Source of the DNA: Faucicola tetraodonis
GTDB lineage: Bacteria > Pseudomonadota > Gammaproteobacteria > Pseudomonadales > Moraxellaceae
Strand: one strand, 5' to 3'
NCBI GenBank assembly: GCA_032017425.1
Contig: DALZPW010000011.1
DNA: 64,000 bases
Below are positions 50,557 through 60,230 of this stretch, piece by piece; position 1 is the stretch's first letter, and each line of letters starts with the position of its first letter. The notes beneath the pieces were generated by a model. It saw only the letters and a list, made by a program, of their open reading frames with translations. It was not told the DNA's origin and searched no databases. Position numbers and translations under genes: made by a program.

Positions 50557-50612
50557 AGTTATAGCGCTGTATGTTTAGGGAAACTTTTGAAATCGCTGTA
50601 TTATAGTGTGAA

Positions 50613-50627
50613 TGATAATCGTTATCA
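50613..50627. promoter_or_regulatory. Fur box between tonB and fhuC (tonB-proximal)
   Basis: TGATAATCGTTATCA, a 7-1-7 palindrome with one mismatch, 56 bases before tonB. Confidence 0.85.
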
Positions 50628-50666
50628 ATATCTTAAATGATATTAATTCTTATTTATAAAAATTAA

Positions 50667-50681
50667 TGATAATTATTATCA
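50667..50681. promoter_or_regulatory. Fur box upstream of fhuC
   Basis: TGATAATTATTATCA, a perfect 7-1-7 Fur consensus. A TATGAT -10 (50689-50694) lies eight bases downstream, so Fur would block the fhu promoter. Confidence 0.92.
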
Positions 50682-50727
50682 TCAATGCTATGATTTGCTA
50701 TTTTAAAACTTTGACCCGGGTCAACTC

Positions 50728-51501
50728 ATGCTAACCACCCAATCGCTTACCGTCATGCGCCAACAAAAAACCCTTTTACACAACATCAATGTCACCATTG
50801 ACAAGGGAAAAATCTATGCCTTAATTGGGCATAACGGTTCGGGCAAATCGACATTGATTAAAGCTTTGGCAGGGGAAACCACCCCCACTAGCGGACAGAT
50901 TTTATTACAGGATTTTGCTGACAAATCAATCTTTGATTTACCGCCAAAAACCTTCGCCCAACAAGTCGCCTATTTACCGCAAAAATTGCCTGATGCCAGT
51001 CAATTTACCGTTGCCGAACTGGTGATGTTAGGGCGATACCCTTATCAAAAATGGCTACAAAAGCCTACGCCACAAGACCATATTAAGGTGCGCGAAGCAA
51101 TGGCGCTGACCCAAGTCACGCCGTTTGCCGAGCAATCAGTGGCAACGCTATCCGGAGGGGAGCGCGCAAGGGCGTGGCTTGCCATGTGTATCGCCCAAGA
51201 TACGCCTTATTTGCTACTTGATGAACCACTTGCCCCGCTCGATATCGTCTATCAAGTTGAAATACTGCGTCTCATCCGTGATTTGGCACGGCAGAAAAAC
51301 AAGGCGATTGTGATTATTATTCACGATATTAATCTTGCGGCACAGTTTTGTGATGAGTTTATTGCGTTAAAAAATGGCAAGCTTTGTCATGTGGGTGATA
51401 TCGCCAGTACCATGCAACCGCAAGTGCTTGACCAGATTTTTGGTATCAATTTGCATTTATTAAGTCACCCAGTCACCGGTAATAAAGTGGCGGTGGTGTG
51501 A
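50728..51501 (+). CDS. fhuC: Iron-siderophore ABC transporter ATPase (FhuC-like)
   Basis: 257 residues. Walker A GHNGSGKST, Q-loop YLPQKLPDA, signature LSGGERARAWLA, Walker B YLLLDEPLAPLD and H-loop IIIHDINLA. The FecE/FhuC class for hydroxamate siderophores is inferred from the LGRYPYQKW region and the fused FhuB-type permease downstream. The stop overlaps the next start (TGATG). Confidence 0.92.
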   Translation: MLTTQSLTVMRQQKTLLHNINVTIDKGKIYALIGHNGSGKSTLIKALAGETTPTSGQILLQDFADKSIFDLPPKTFAQQVAYLPQKLPDASQFTVAELVMLGRYPYQKWLQKPTPQDHIKVREAMALTQVTPFAEQSVATLSGGERARAWLAMCIAQDTPYLLLDEPLAPLDIVYQVEILRLIRDLARQKNKAIVIIIHDINLAAQFCDEFIALKNGKLCHVGDIASTMQPQVLDQIFGINLHLLSHPVTGNKVAVV

Positions 51502-52445
51502 TGAGAGCTTTTTGCTTGCTGATTGTTTGGTTTTTTTTGACAGCTTGCCAGCCTCAGGGAGCTTTAAAGCTTGAAGCACCGCCCGCAGAGGCTCACAGCG
51601 TCAAAGTCATCACCCCTGATTGGGCGGTGGCTTCGACCCTCACCGCCCTAGGCTATCCACCGATTGCCACAGGCGATACCAAAAGCTACCGTGAATGGGT
51701 GGGTACGCCCTCGCTGCCAAGTGATATTATCGATATTGGGGAGCGATTTACCCCAAACTTTGAACGGCTTGCCCAACTCACCTCACCTTCTAACAATATT
51801 GTGATTATTGATAATGATTTTTATGCCCATCTAAGGCCTGCTTACGGCAACACACCCCATAAGTCGGTGAGTTTTATGTCAAAAAACGCGATAGCGACTT
51901 GGCAGGACTATGCTGAACCGACTCTTCAGCTGGGTGAAATTATTCATCAGCCGCAACGCGCTCAGCAATTTTTAATGCAGTCAAAAAAACAGCTTGGCGA
52001 GCTTGGTGCGACATTTCGCCAAAAGCATCCCCACATCAAAAAAATTGCGGTGGTGCAGTTTGCCGATAGCAATAATTTGCGGATTTATACCAACAATAGC
52101 TTGTTTCGACCGACATTTGAGGTGATGGGGTTGAATTTGATTACCCTTGAAGATCAGATGGGTAAAGGCAATCTTTGGGGATTTAATTCGCTGGCATTGA
52201 GTGATTTGGCAAAACTTGATGATGATACCTGTTTGGTAGTGGTTGAGCCGTTTAGCCCTATGCTACGTCAAGAATTAGCCAAAAATTTGCTGTGGCAGCG
52301 GCTAGGCTATGGCGCAAGGGCTAACAATAGCCGCTGTATGGCAGTCTTACCGCCGATTTGGCTGTATGGCGGCGTGTCTTCTATGGTGGTATTTGGCGAG
52401 CGATTAAATCAGGCTCATTGGTTAGGGGGCAAGACTCATGGGTAA
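51501..52445 (+). CDS. fhuD: Siderophore-binding lipoprotein (FhuD-like)
   Basis: 314 residues. Signal with lipobox LTAC (Cys around 15-16), then a helical-backbone (type III) binding protein: VKVITPDWAVASTLTALGYPPIATG, DIIDIGERFTPNFERLAQL and C-terminal ARANNSRCMAVLPPIWLYGG. Unlike E. coli FhuD it is predicted to be lipidated. ATG 51501 or GTG 51498 overlap fhuC. Its 3' end overlaps fhuB by eight bases. Confidence 0.88.
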   Translation: MRAFCLLIVWFFLTACQPQGALKLEAPPAEAHSVKVITPDWAVASTLTALGYPPIATGDTKSYREWVGTPSLPSDIIDIGERFTPNFERLAQLTSPSNNIVIIDNDFYAHLRPAYGNTPHKSVSFMSKNAIATWQDYAEPTLQLGEIIHQPQRAQQFLMQSKKQLGELGATFRQKHPHIKKIAVVQFADSNNLRIYTNNSLFRPTFEVMGLNLITLEDQMGKGNLWGFNSLALSDLAKLDDDTCLVVVEPFSPMLRQELAKNLLWQRLGYGARANNSRCMAVLPPIWLYGGVSSMVVFGERLNQAHWLGGKTHG

Positions 52446-54513
52446 TACAACTAGGCTACAACAGAACCAGCGAGATAATCAGCGAATTATCAAACCCTTG
52501 AATGCCCCTGCCCTTTGGCTTTTTAGTGGCTTATTGTCGCTGGTTTTAATGACCACGGCTTTAGTCCTTAAAACCACTTGGCATGATGCCTTGGGGTTAT
52601 TATTTGCCCGTTCACAGTCGCTAACCTTAGCGCAAATGGTGGCGCAGTTACAAATTTTGCCGACTATGTTAGTGGCGATATTTGCTGGGGGATTACTGGG
52701 CGTAGTCAGTGTCTTGCTACAGCAATTGGTCAAAAATACCCTTGCTTCAGATAGTACGCTTGCGGTAGGGACAGGGGCACAATTGGCTTTATTAATTGTG
52801 ACGCTGTTTTTTCCCAGTTTTGGCTTGTATGGTAGCTTTTGGGTGGCATTTGTTGGCGCATTGCTGAGTATGGGCTTGGTGTTTGCAATTGCTGCCAACA
52901 GTCGTATGAATCCTGTGGTGCTCATTTTGGGTGGTTTGGTGGTCAATATTTTGTTTTCTGCTATATCCTCACTGTTGATGATTTTTTTCTCAGAAAGGGT
53001 AATGGGCGTTATGGCATGGGAAAGCGGTAACTTAACCCAAACCAGTTGGCAAAACAGCCAGTTTTTTGTGCTAATAAGCCTAATCTTGCCCGTTATCTTG
53101 TTGTTTTTGGTCAAACCTTTAACCATCATGAGCCTTGATGAACGCCAAGCCAAAGCCTTGGGAGTACCTGTGGCTGCCGTGCGTATGCTGGTAGTAACCC
53201 TTGTTGCAGTAGTCACGGCAAGCGTGGTAAGCCGCGTGGGCGTTTTAAGTTTTGTCGGTTTGGCTGCGGCAAGTGTCGTTAATGTAGTAGCGATTCGCCC
53301 GATTGGACAACGATTACTGGCAGGATTTGCCTTTGGGGCGATGTTGTTATGGCTCACTAATAACATTGTGACGCTGCTGTCACCCTGGTTCAAACCATTA
53401 CTTAACATAACGCTGCCTGTGGGGTCGGTCACAGGGATATTAGGTGCCGGGTTGATTATTTGGTTGGTCATTCGACAAAGTAAACAGCCCATGATTGCCG
53501 AACAAAGCCCTAGCCTGTTGGTCAGCAAACGCCGATATTTTGGTGGCGGTTTTTGGGCGGTTGCGGTAGGGTTGTTGCTGCTTGTGACGGTAGGTGTATT
53601 AGGTGTTTCCCCTGATGCGATGGGCAGTTTTGGGTGGCATACCGAGGCAAGTTTTATCGAAAATTTTCGCCTACCGCGTACGCTATCGGCAATGGCAACA
53701 GGTCTGATGCTGGCTACGGCAGGGGTACTATTACAAAACTTGACTCGAAATCCGATGGCAAGTCCTGAAGTGATGGGCATCAGTTCAGGTGCGGCATTGG
53801 GGGTGGTATTGGTGTTCGTGTTCAGTCCAGTAATATTAGGCACACTGGGACTGGCAACCGATTCTTTTTGGGCATTGGGATTGCCTTTATTGGGTGGGCT
53901 GTTAGGTGCGGGTTTGGTGTTACTGTTGGTTTTGTGGCTTGCTCGTCGGCTATCCTCCAGTTATTTGTTACTCGTGGGTGTGGCGATTTCTGCATTAATG
54001 GGTGGTATGTTAACTTTAATCAAACTGTCAGGCGACCCTCGCTTACAAGCGATGCTTAATTGGCTATCGGGTACAACATACCATGCTTATCCTGTGACGG
54101 CGTGGGCATTAATGGTCATTGGTACAGTGTTATTTTTGCTCAGTTTTTTGCTACTAAAGCCACTTAGGGTGATTAGCCTAGATGAAACGATGGCTCGCAG
54201 TTTGGGCGTATCAGTAAAACGTAGCGAAATACTGATTTTTAGTCTTGTAGCAGTGTTAAGCACTGTTTCGACACTGGCGGTTGGACCGCTAAGCTTTATT
54301 GGATTGATGACGCCGCATTTAGCCAAGACACTTGGGGCAGTGCAGTTACCCCACCAATTAGCCTTGTCAGCGCTACTGGGCGCAGGACTGATGTTGATTG
54401 CTGATTGGGTGGGACGTTATGCGATTTTTCCCTATGAAATACCTGCGGGCACCATCGCTTCCATCGTAGGCGGTTTATATTTTTTATGGTTGATGAAAGG
54501 TATGAAAAATTAA
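52438..54513 (+). CDS. fhuB: Iron-siderophore permease (FhuB-like, fused two-domain)
   Basis: 691 residues holding two tandem FecCD-type permease domains, as in E. coli FhuB. The first half has the coupling motif SLDERQAKALGVP (about 225) and the second has SLDETMARSLGVS (about 580), with about 20 membrane helices altogether. The N-half and C-half both contain the GxxxG-rich GGLLGVVSVLLQQLVKN / ATAGVLLQNLTRNPMASPEVMG type sequence. Coupled to fhuD by overlap. Confidence 0.94.
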   Translation: MGNTTRLQQNQRDNQRIIKPLNAPALWLFSGLLSLVLMTTALVLKTTWHDALGLLFARSQSLTLAQMVAQLQILPTMLVAIFAGGLLGVVSVLLQQLVKNTLASDSTLAVGTGAQLALLIVTLFFPSFGLYGSFWVAFVGALLSMGLVFAIAANSRMNPVVLILGGLVVNILFSAISSLLMIFFSERVMGVMAWESGNLTQTSWQNSQFFVLISLILPVILLFLVKPLTIMSLDERQAKALGVPVAAVRMLVVTLVAVVTASVVSRVGVLSFVGLAAASVVNVVAIRPIGQRLLAGFAFGAMLLWLTNNIVTLLSPWFKPLLNITLPVGSVTGILGAGLIIWLVIRQSKQPMIAEQSPSLLVSKRRYFGGGFWAVAVGLLLLVTVGVLGVSPDAMGSFGWHTEASFIENFRLPRTLSAMATGLMLATAGVLLQNLTRNPMASPEVMGISSGAALGVVLVFVFSPVILGTLGLATDSFWALGLPLLGGLLGAGLVLLLVLWLARRLSSSYLLLVGVAISALMGGMLTLIKLSGDPRLQAMLNWLSGTTYHAYPVTAWALMVIGTVLFLLSFLLLKPLRVISLDETMARSLGVSVKRSEILIFSLVAVLSTVSTLAVGPLSFIGLMTPHLAKTLGAVQLPHQLALSALLGAGLMLIADWVGRYAIFPYEIPAGTIASIVGGLYFLWLMKGMKN

Positions 54514-54561
54514 AAACATAACTTCTTTGGTTACGCTATCATTACTTATTGTAAATAGAAA

Positions 54562-54576
54562 TAATAATTGTTATCA
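54562..54576. promoter_or_regulatory. Fur box upstream of the siderophore receptor
   Basis: TAATAATTGTTATCA, 7-1-7 with two mismatches, 43 bases before the receptor ATG. Confidence 0.75.
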
Positions 54577-54618
54577 TTCGCAAAAATGTTTTATCTATTG
54601 TCTTTTGAGTGATTGAAT

Positions 54619-56865
54619 ATGCGTTTATCCCTATTATCTTTAGCCGTGCGTTCGTCTTTGGCAGCAAGTACGGTTGGCTTATTATCAACCGCGGCGATGG
54701 CAGAAGAAGCAAATACCACGGATGCTGCCACAGAAACCCTACTCGATGAAATCGTGGTGACTGCAAGTGCGGATGCGTCAAAAACTGGTTTGCCGCCCGC
54801 CTATCAAGGTGGGCAAGTCGCCACCGGTAGCCGTATCGGTATTTTGGGTAATCAATCGACCATGGAAACGCCTTTTTCGACCACGGCCTATACCAATGAC
54901 TTTATTCTAAATAAACAAGCGGATTCTGTTGGGGATATCCTAAAAAAAGATTCAACAGTGCGTGTGGCTCGTGGCTTTGGTAATTTTCAAGAAGCTTATC
55001 TCATTCGCGGATTTGTCACCAACTCTGACGATACCATGATGAACGGCTTATACGGTATTATGCCGCGTCAATTTATCGCAAGCGAGCTATTTGAGCGGGT
55101 TGAAGTACAACGTGGCGCTAGTACCTTCCTAAATGGGATGGCACCCGGGGGTAGTAATAAAGGGGGCACAGTCAATTTGCTGCCAAAGCGAGCCACTCAA
55201 ACGCCGATTCGTAAAGTCACTATCAGTAGCGAAAATGCCGAAAATGGTAAAATTGCCCTAGACGTGGGACAACGGTTTGGCGCAAATCAAGCGTACGGTG
55301 TGCGTGCCAATGTCGCTTATCAAGATGGCGGTACAGCAGTCGATGATGAAAAAGCCAAATTGGGTTTGGTCGGTTTGGGCTTAGATTATCGCCAAGATAA
55401 CATGCGGTTATCGGCAGATTTGGGCTATCAAAATAACGAACTGCAAAAAACACGCACCAATGTCACCTTGTCAGGTTTGACCCGTGTACCCAATGCCGCT
55501 GATGCCAAAAGCAACTGGTCGCAACCGTGGAGTTATTCAAATGAAAAAGATGTGTTTGGTACATTACGGGCTGAATATGACCTTAGCCCAAATTTGACTG
55601 CGTATGGCGCGTATGGCTTTCGTCATGGCGAAGAAGAGAACTCGCTCGCTAACTTGACGGTCACTAATCTAAATGGCGATGGCACCACCTACCGCTTTGA
55701 CAATGCCCGTGAAGACGACATTAACACAGGTGAAATCGGTATTCGTGGCAAACTGACCTCAGGCAAAATCAACCATAACTGGGTAGTGTCTGGCAATATC
55801 TATAAATCACAGATAAAAGCACCTTATCAATTTGATTGGCAAAACACACTAACGACCAATCTATATCACCCAACCTCGTACGCCAAACCCAGCTGGTCAG
55901 CAGCGGCGTTGGCAGGTGGCGATATCGACCATCCTACTAAGACAGGCGAAACCACCCTCACCAGTGTGGCATTGGCAGACACCCTAGCCTTCATGGATGA
56001 TAAACTTCAAGTGACCTTGGGGGCAAGACACCAAACCATTGAAGATGAAAGTTTTGACCCCACCACCCAAGCCAGTAATGGCAAATATAAAGAAAGTAAA
56101 ACCACGCCTGCGTTTGCCCTATTATATCGCCCTAGCGATGAATGGTCAGTCTTTGCTAACTATATGCAAAGCCTCAGCAAAGGCGAAAATGCCCCACTCA
56201 TCACCACCATCGATGGCGTAGCAACTGAGCTGACCAATGCAGGTCAAGCCATGTCACCGTACGTCACCAAACAAAGCGAAATCGGCGTGAAATACGACCG
56301 CGGCGTTATCGGTGCAGGTCTCACCGCTTTTCAAACCAACAAGCCGCGTTATACTACCGTTGATACTACCTTTGAAGCGCATGGCAAAAACCAACATAAA
56401 GGCATTGAGCTCAATGTATATGGACAACCCACCGCCAATATGCGAGTGCTAGGCGGCATGACCTTCCTTGATACCGAGCAAAAAGACACCGGTAGCGATG
56501 CCACTGAAGGGAAGCAAGTTATCGGTGCGGCAAAACACCTGTTGAATCTAGGGCTAGAATATGACTTACCACAAGTAGATGGCTTAACCTTAACAGGCGA
56601 TGTCATTCATACCGGCAAACGTTACGCCAATGATGCCAACACCCTAACAGTCGATGGCTATACCACTGTGGATTTGGGCGCAAGATATAAAACCCAACTT
56701 GCTGGTAAAGCAGTCACGCTCAAAGGGGTGATTGCTAACGTCACCGATAAAGACTACTGGTCATCGGTAGGCGGTTATGAAAATACCGCAGGTGACAACG
56801 GTGCAGGCTATCTTACCTTAGGTGAGCCACGCACATTGAAGCTGTCAGCGACCTTTGATTTTTAA
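54619..56865 (+). CDS. TonB-dependent siderophore receptor
   Basis: 748-residue outer-membrane receptor. Signal peptide to about residue 29 (AMAEEA), TonB box ETLLDEIVVTA, plug domain (55-200) with DILKKDSTVRVARGFGNFQEAYLIRGF and GGTVNLLPKRA, then a 22-strand barrel ending in GEPRTLKLSATFDF with a terminal aromatic. The FhuA/FpvA-like plug and fhu neighbours suggest a ferric hydroxamate ligand, but this is unproven. Start ATG 54619. Confidence 0.93.
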   Translation: MRLSLLSLAVRSSLAASTVGLLSTAAMAEEANTTDAATETLLDEIVVTASADASKTGLPPAYQGGQVATGSRIGILGNQSTMETPFSTTAYTNDFILNKQADSVGDILKKDSTVRVARGFGNFQEAYLIRGFVTNSDDTMMNGLYGIMPRQFIASELFERVEVQRGASTFLNGMAPGGSNKGGTVNLLPKRATQTPIRKVTISSENAENGKIALDVGQRFGANQAYGVRANVAYQDGGTAVDDEKAKLGLVGLGLDYRQDNMRLSADLGYQNNELQKTRTNVTLSGLTRVPNAADAKSNWSQPWSYSNEKDVFGTLRAEYDLSPNLTAYGAYGFRHGEEENSLANLTVTNLNGDGTTYRFDNAREDDINTGEIGIRGKLTSGKINHNWVVSGNIYKSQIKAPYQFDWQNTLTTNLYHPTSYAKPSWSAAALAGGDIDHPTKTGETTLTSVALADTLAFMDDKLQVTLGARHQTIEDESFDPTTQASNGKYKESKTTPAFALLYRPSDEWSVFANYMQSLSKGENAPLITTIDGVATELTNAGQAMSPYVTKQSEIGVKYDRGVIGAGLTAFQTNKPRYTTVDTTFEAHGKNQHKGIELNVYGQPTANMRVLGGMTFLDTEQKDTGSDATEGKQVIGAAKHLLNLGLEYDLPQVDGLTLTGDVIHTGKRYANDANTLTVDGYTTVDLGARYKTQLAGKAVTLKGVIANVTDKDYWSSVGGYENTAGDNGAGYLTLGEPRTLKLSATFDF

Positions 56866-56889
56866 TTTTACCCATTGTTAACGTTTGCC

Positions 56890-56919
56890 ATCGGATGAAG
56901 CTTGCTTTGTCCGATTTTT
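56890..56919 (+). terminator. Terminator after the siderophore receptor gene
   Basis: ATCGGA (56890-56895) pairs with TCCGAT (56910-56915), with an inner GAAGC/GCTTT pairing, followed by T. Confidence 0.75.
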
Positions 56920-56960
56920 ATTTGAAACTGACTAAAAAATAAAAGCTAAACAGGAAATAC

Positions 56961-58655
56961 ATGCTCCCTACTACCATGCCTCTTATGACCCTTATCTGGC
57001 AACAGCACCGCTTTGCCTTTATCAAAGTCATCTTGCTCAATCTGCTTAATGCCTTGGTGAATGTCGCTATTATCGCCTTTATTAACCGTTTTTTAATCGC
57101 AGCAGTCGGCACTGATAATTCCCTATTAGGCAGTTGGCAGATATTAGCGGTGTTTTTGGTAGCGATTATGGGTTTATTAGCGACAACGTTTATGTCACAG
57201 CTTGCCTTGACTAAGTTAGGGCATCGCTTTGTGTTTGAATTACGTTCGCAACTGATAAAACGTATCTTAGATACTTCAATCGCCCAAATCGAAAAAATCG
57301 GTAGTGCCAAGCTGTTAGCCAGCTTAACTACCGATGTGCAGTCGATTACTGTGGCGTTTGTACGCTTGCCTGAGCTGGTGCAAGGGGTAATTATCTGCAC
57401 AGCGACCGCGGTTTATTTGGGGTTTTTATCTCTGCCAATGCTGCTTGTGGTCATGGGGTGTATTACGCTGACCATTTTTATCAGCAGTAAACTCGTGGGT
57501 CACGTGTATGCCCATTTAGCCACATTACGAGAAATCAATGATGCACTGTATCAAGATTATCAAGCGGTGATTGATGGACGAAAAGAACTTGCCTTAAATC
57601 GTGAACGTGCCAAACGTCTATTTACCAATGATTATCAACGCCACGCAAGCGACTATTTCAGCCATATTGTTAAAGCCGATACTTTTCATCTATCAGCTGT
57701 AAGCTGGTCAAATATTATGATGTTTGCCGTAATTGGGGTGATTTATGCCCTAGCCAATATTTATCACTGGGTAGATACCGCCACCGCCACTACGTTTGCC
57801 CTCACCGTATTATTTATCCAGTCGCCTTTACTGATGGCGATTGGGGCATTTCCCACCGTGCAAACGGCTAAAGTTGCCTTGGAAAAAATACAGTCATTAC
57901 AGCTTGCCGACTATAGCCCAGATTTTGATACCCAAATTTTAACCCCAAATTGGCAAGTCATTACTTTTAAAAATATAAATTATCACTATGACAATAGCGC
58001 AAATTTTGGCTTAAAGCATATCAACTTTACGTTAAAACGCGGCGAAGTGGTGTTCTTAATTGGCGCCAATGGTAGCGGAAAATCCACACTTGCCAAGCTC
58101 ATCACAGGGTTATATCAGCCTAAATTTGCGGAAAATTCCGGTATTTTTATCGATAACCAGCCTGTCGCCTCAGAACATTACCCCCATTATCGCCAGTTAT
58201 TTTCAGCGATTTATAGCGATTTTTATCTGTTTAAAACTGTGATGGGAAGCGCGCAAAATACGCCCAATGCCGAGTTAATCGATAATTGGCTAGATATTTT
58301 AGCCATCAAAGAAAAAGTCAGCGTCACCGATAACCAACTTAGCGCCACCGAACTTTCGCAGGGGCAGCGCAAACGCCTTGCCATGCTGCTTGCTGTCGCC
58401 GAAGAAAAGTCTATTTTACTGCTTGATGAATGGGCTGCCGACCAAGACCCTGCCTATCGCCGTGTGTTTTATCACCATATTATTCCCATGTTGCAAAAAA
58501 TGGGCAAAACGCTGTTTATTATCAGTCATGATGACAGCTATTTTGAAAAGGCGGATAGATTGTTGATGATGAAAAATGGCGAACTCAGCGAGCTGACCGG
58601 TTTGCAACGCGAAAAAGCCAGTCTAGATGCCATTACAGTGATTGGTGAGCATTAA
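56961..58655 (+). CDS. Cyclic peptide / siderophore export ABC transporter (PvdE/YojI-like)
   Basis: 564 residues, a fused half-transporter. Six membrane helices (residues 10-290) with EIGSAKLLASLTTDV in the coupling region, then the ATPase with Walker A IGANGSGKST, signature ELSQGQRKRLAML and Walker B LLLDEWAADQDP. The WAADQDP variant and length fit the PvdE/SyrD/YojI cyclic-peptide exporter group. Between two receptor genes with no peptide synthetase in sight, it may recycle or expel a siderophore. AGGA precedes the ATG. Confidence 0.88.
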   Translation: MLPTTMPLMTLIWQQHRFAFIKVILLNLLNALVNVAIIAFINRFLIAAVGTDNSLLGSWQILAVFLVAIMGLLATTFMSQLALTKLGHRFVFELRSQLIKRILDTSIAQIEKIGSAKLLASLTTDVQSITVAFVRLPELVQGVIICTATAVYLGFLSLPMLLVVMGCITLTIFISSKLVGHVYAHLATLREINDALYQDYQAVIDGRKELALNRERAKRLFTNDYQRHASDYFSHIVKADTFHLSAVSWSNIMMFAVIGVIYALANIYHWVDTATATTFALTVLFIQSPLLMAIGAFPTVQTAKVALEKIQSLQLADYSPDFDTQILTPNWQVITFKNINYHYDNSANFGLKHINFTLKRGEVVFLIGANGSGKSTLAKLITGLYQPKFAENSGIFIDNQPVASEHYPHYRQLFSAIYSDFYLFKTVMGSAQNTPNAELIDNWLDILAIKEKVSVTDNQLSATELSQGQRKRLAMLLAVAEEKSILLLDEWAADQDPAYRRVFYHHIIPMLQKMGKTLFIISHDDSYFEKADRLLMMKNGELSELTGLQREKASLDAITVIGEH

Positions 58656-58711
58656 GAATCTATACGACCTGCCCTAAAACCTCGTAAAAGCGGATTAAAT
58701 ATAATTGCAAA

Positions 58712-58726
58712 TGAGAATAATTATTG
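58712..58726. promoter_or_regulatory. Fur box upstream of the broken receptor
   Basis: TGAGAATAATTATTG, a degenerate 7-1-7 match (three mismatches) in an AT-rich region. The control site survives in front of the pseudogene. Confidence 0.6.
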
Positions 58727-58792
58727 TTATTATTTTCATTACTTTTAACATACTGTAAATTTCTGTAATTATTTATTAGGGCGGGGTCACTT

Positions 58793-60153
58793 ATGCGTTT
58801 ATCTTTTTTATCAGTAGCAATACGGGCTAGTTTAGCGGTGGGTATTAGCCATGTTTTTACCAGTCAATTGTTGGCAGACGTTGCGACCAATAGCGAAGAA
58901 GCACCTGAAACCACATTAGATACCTTGGTCATTCGTAGTGACGCTTACCGCACCACCGCTACCAAGACCGCCCTTGACCCCGAAAAAACCCCCATGAGTT
59001 ATTCTCGTATCGAGCAAGAGAAGGCTCAGACAGCAAGCTTATACGCACCGCCTACACGACCGACGAAAAAATGACCAACTGGGCAACCGATAACCAATTG
59101 GCTTATAATCTGATTACCGATAATACCTCGCATAATTTATTATTGGGTGTGGACTATCAAAAAACCGATAGCACCGCTAAGTACGCAGACGCCATGTACA
59201 ATGGCATACCCATCATCGATTTAAGCGATCCTGATTATGAGTTATTTAGCAAAACTGCCCTTAGTTTGACAGGCTATCAACAAACCGATGATATTGAGCA
59301 AAGTCAATTCGGCGTTTATCTACAAGATGAAATGCAATGGAACAAGCTCACTGTGGTCGCAGGGTTACGCCACGATGACTATAAAAGCACCACCAAAACC
59401 ACTGCCACAGGTAGCGATACAAAAACCACCGTCAACGAAGCCAAGCAAACATCCGGGCGATTGTCCGCCCTGTATCAACTTGACAATGGGTTTGCCCCGT
59501 ATGTCAGCTACGCTCAGTCATTTCAACCCTTATTGGGCGTCAACTATATTACAGGTGAAGCATTTAAGCCCACCACCGCCAATCAAGTTGAAGTCGGCAT
59601 AAAATACAGCTCAGCGGATAAAGCCACCAAAGCCACGCTGTCTGCCTACGATATCACGCGCAAAAATGACAAGGTCACTGCCATCGACTGGACCAAACAA
59701 ACCCAAACAGGTGAAACCACATCAAAAGGTTTTGAAATTTCTGCCGATCATCGTTTCAATGATTGGTTAAATGTGGGTGTCGGCTATGGTTATGTCGATG
59801 CCGAAATCACCAAGGATGAGTTTAACCCCCAACTGGTTGGCAATACCCCGCAACAAATTGCCAAGCACAACGCCACACTTTGGGCAAGTATGAAACCCAA
59901 CGCCAAAACCGCGGTGCAAGTGGGTGTGCGACACATCGCTGGGATGCAGATTGATAGAGAGAACTCAGATACTTTGCCAAGCGTGACCTTGGTGGATTTG
60001 GCTGGCAGTTATCAAATTAACCGCATGTTCGATGTGGGCTTGAATGTCAGTAACTTGTTTGACAAAACCTACGTGGGTAGTTGTTATGACCGCAACAATT
60101 GCTGGATGGGCGCAGAGCGACAAGCCAGTGTTAGCTTAACAGCGAAGTTTTAA
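58793..60153 (+). pseudogene. TonB-dependent receptor pseudogene (internal deletion with frameshift)
   Basis: The 5' part (58793-59074) encodes a signal peptide, TonB box ETTLDTLVIRS and the start of a plug (EKTPMSYSRIEQEKAQT). It then shifts frame and stops. The 3' part continues in another frame from about 59032 (SKLIRTAYTTDEKMTNWATD, with an internal ATG at 59071) to a barrel C-terminus ending in AERQASVSLTAKF. Together they total about 450 residues, against about 700 for a whole receptor. Most of the plug and the first barrel strands are missing, consistent with a deletion near 59030. The Fur box and terminator are intact, so it was once a functional iron-regulated receptor. Confidence 0.9.
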
Positions 60154-60173
60154 TCAGGTTCATAAATCTAAAC

Positions 60174-60203
60174 AAAGGACTTGTTACCCCAAGTCCTTTC
60201 CTT
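60174..60203 (+). terminator. Candidate terminator after the receptor pseudogene
   Basis: AAAGGACTT (60174-60182) pairs with AAGTCCTTT (60191-60199) around an eight-base loop. The T-run is weak (TTTCCTTAT). Confidence 0.6.
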
Positions 60204-60230
60204 ATCGCCCTTTAACAAAAATTACATTCT

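Noticed and set aside
52479..53843. A 454-codon open frame on the minus strand opposite fhuB
   Set aside because: It is antisense to a well-supported two-domain permease and has a membrane-gene shadow composition (Thr, Asn, Lys, Pro); no ribosome binding site or known motif.
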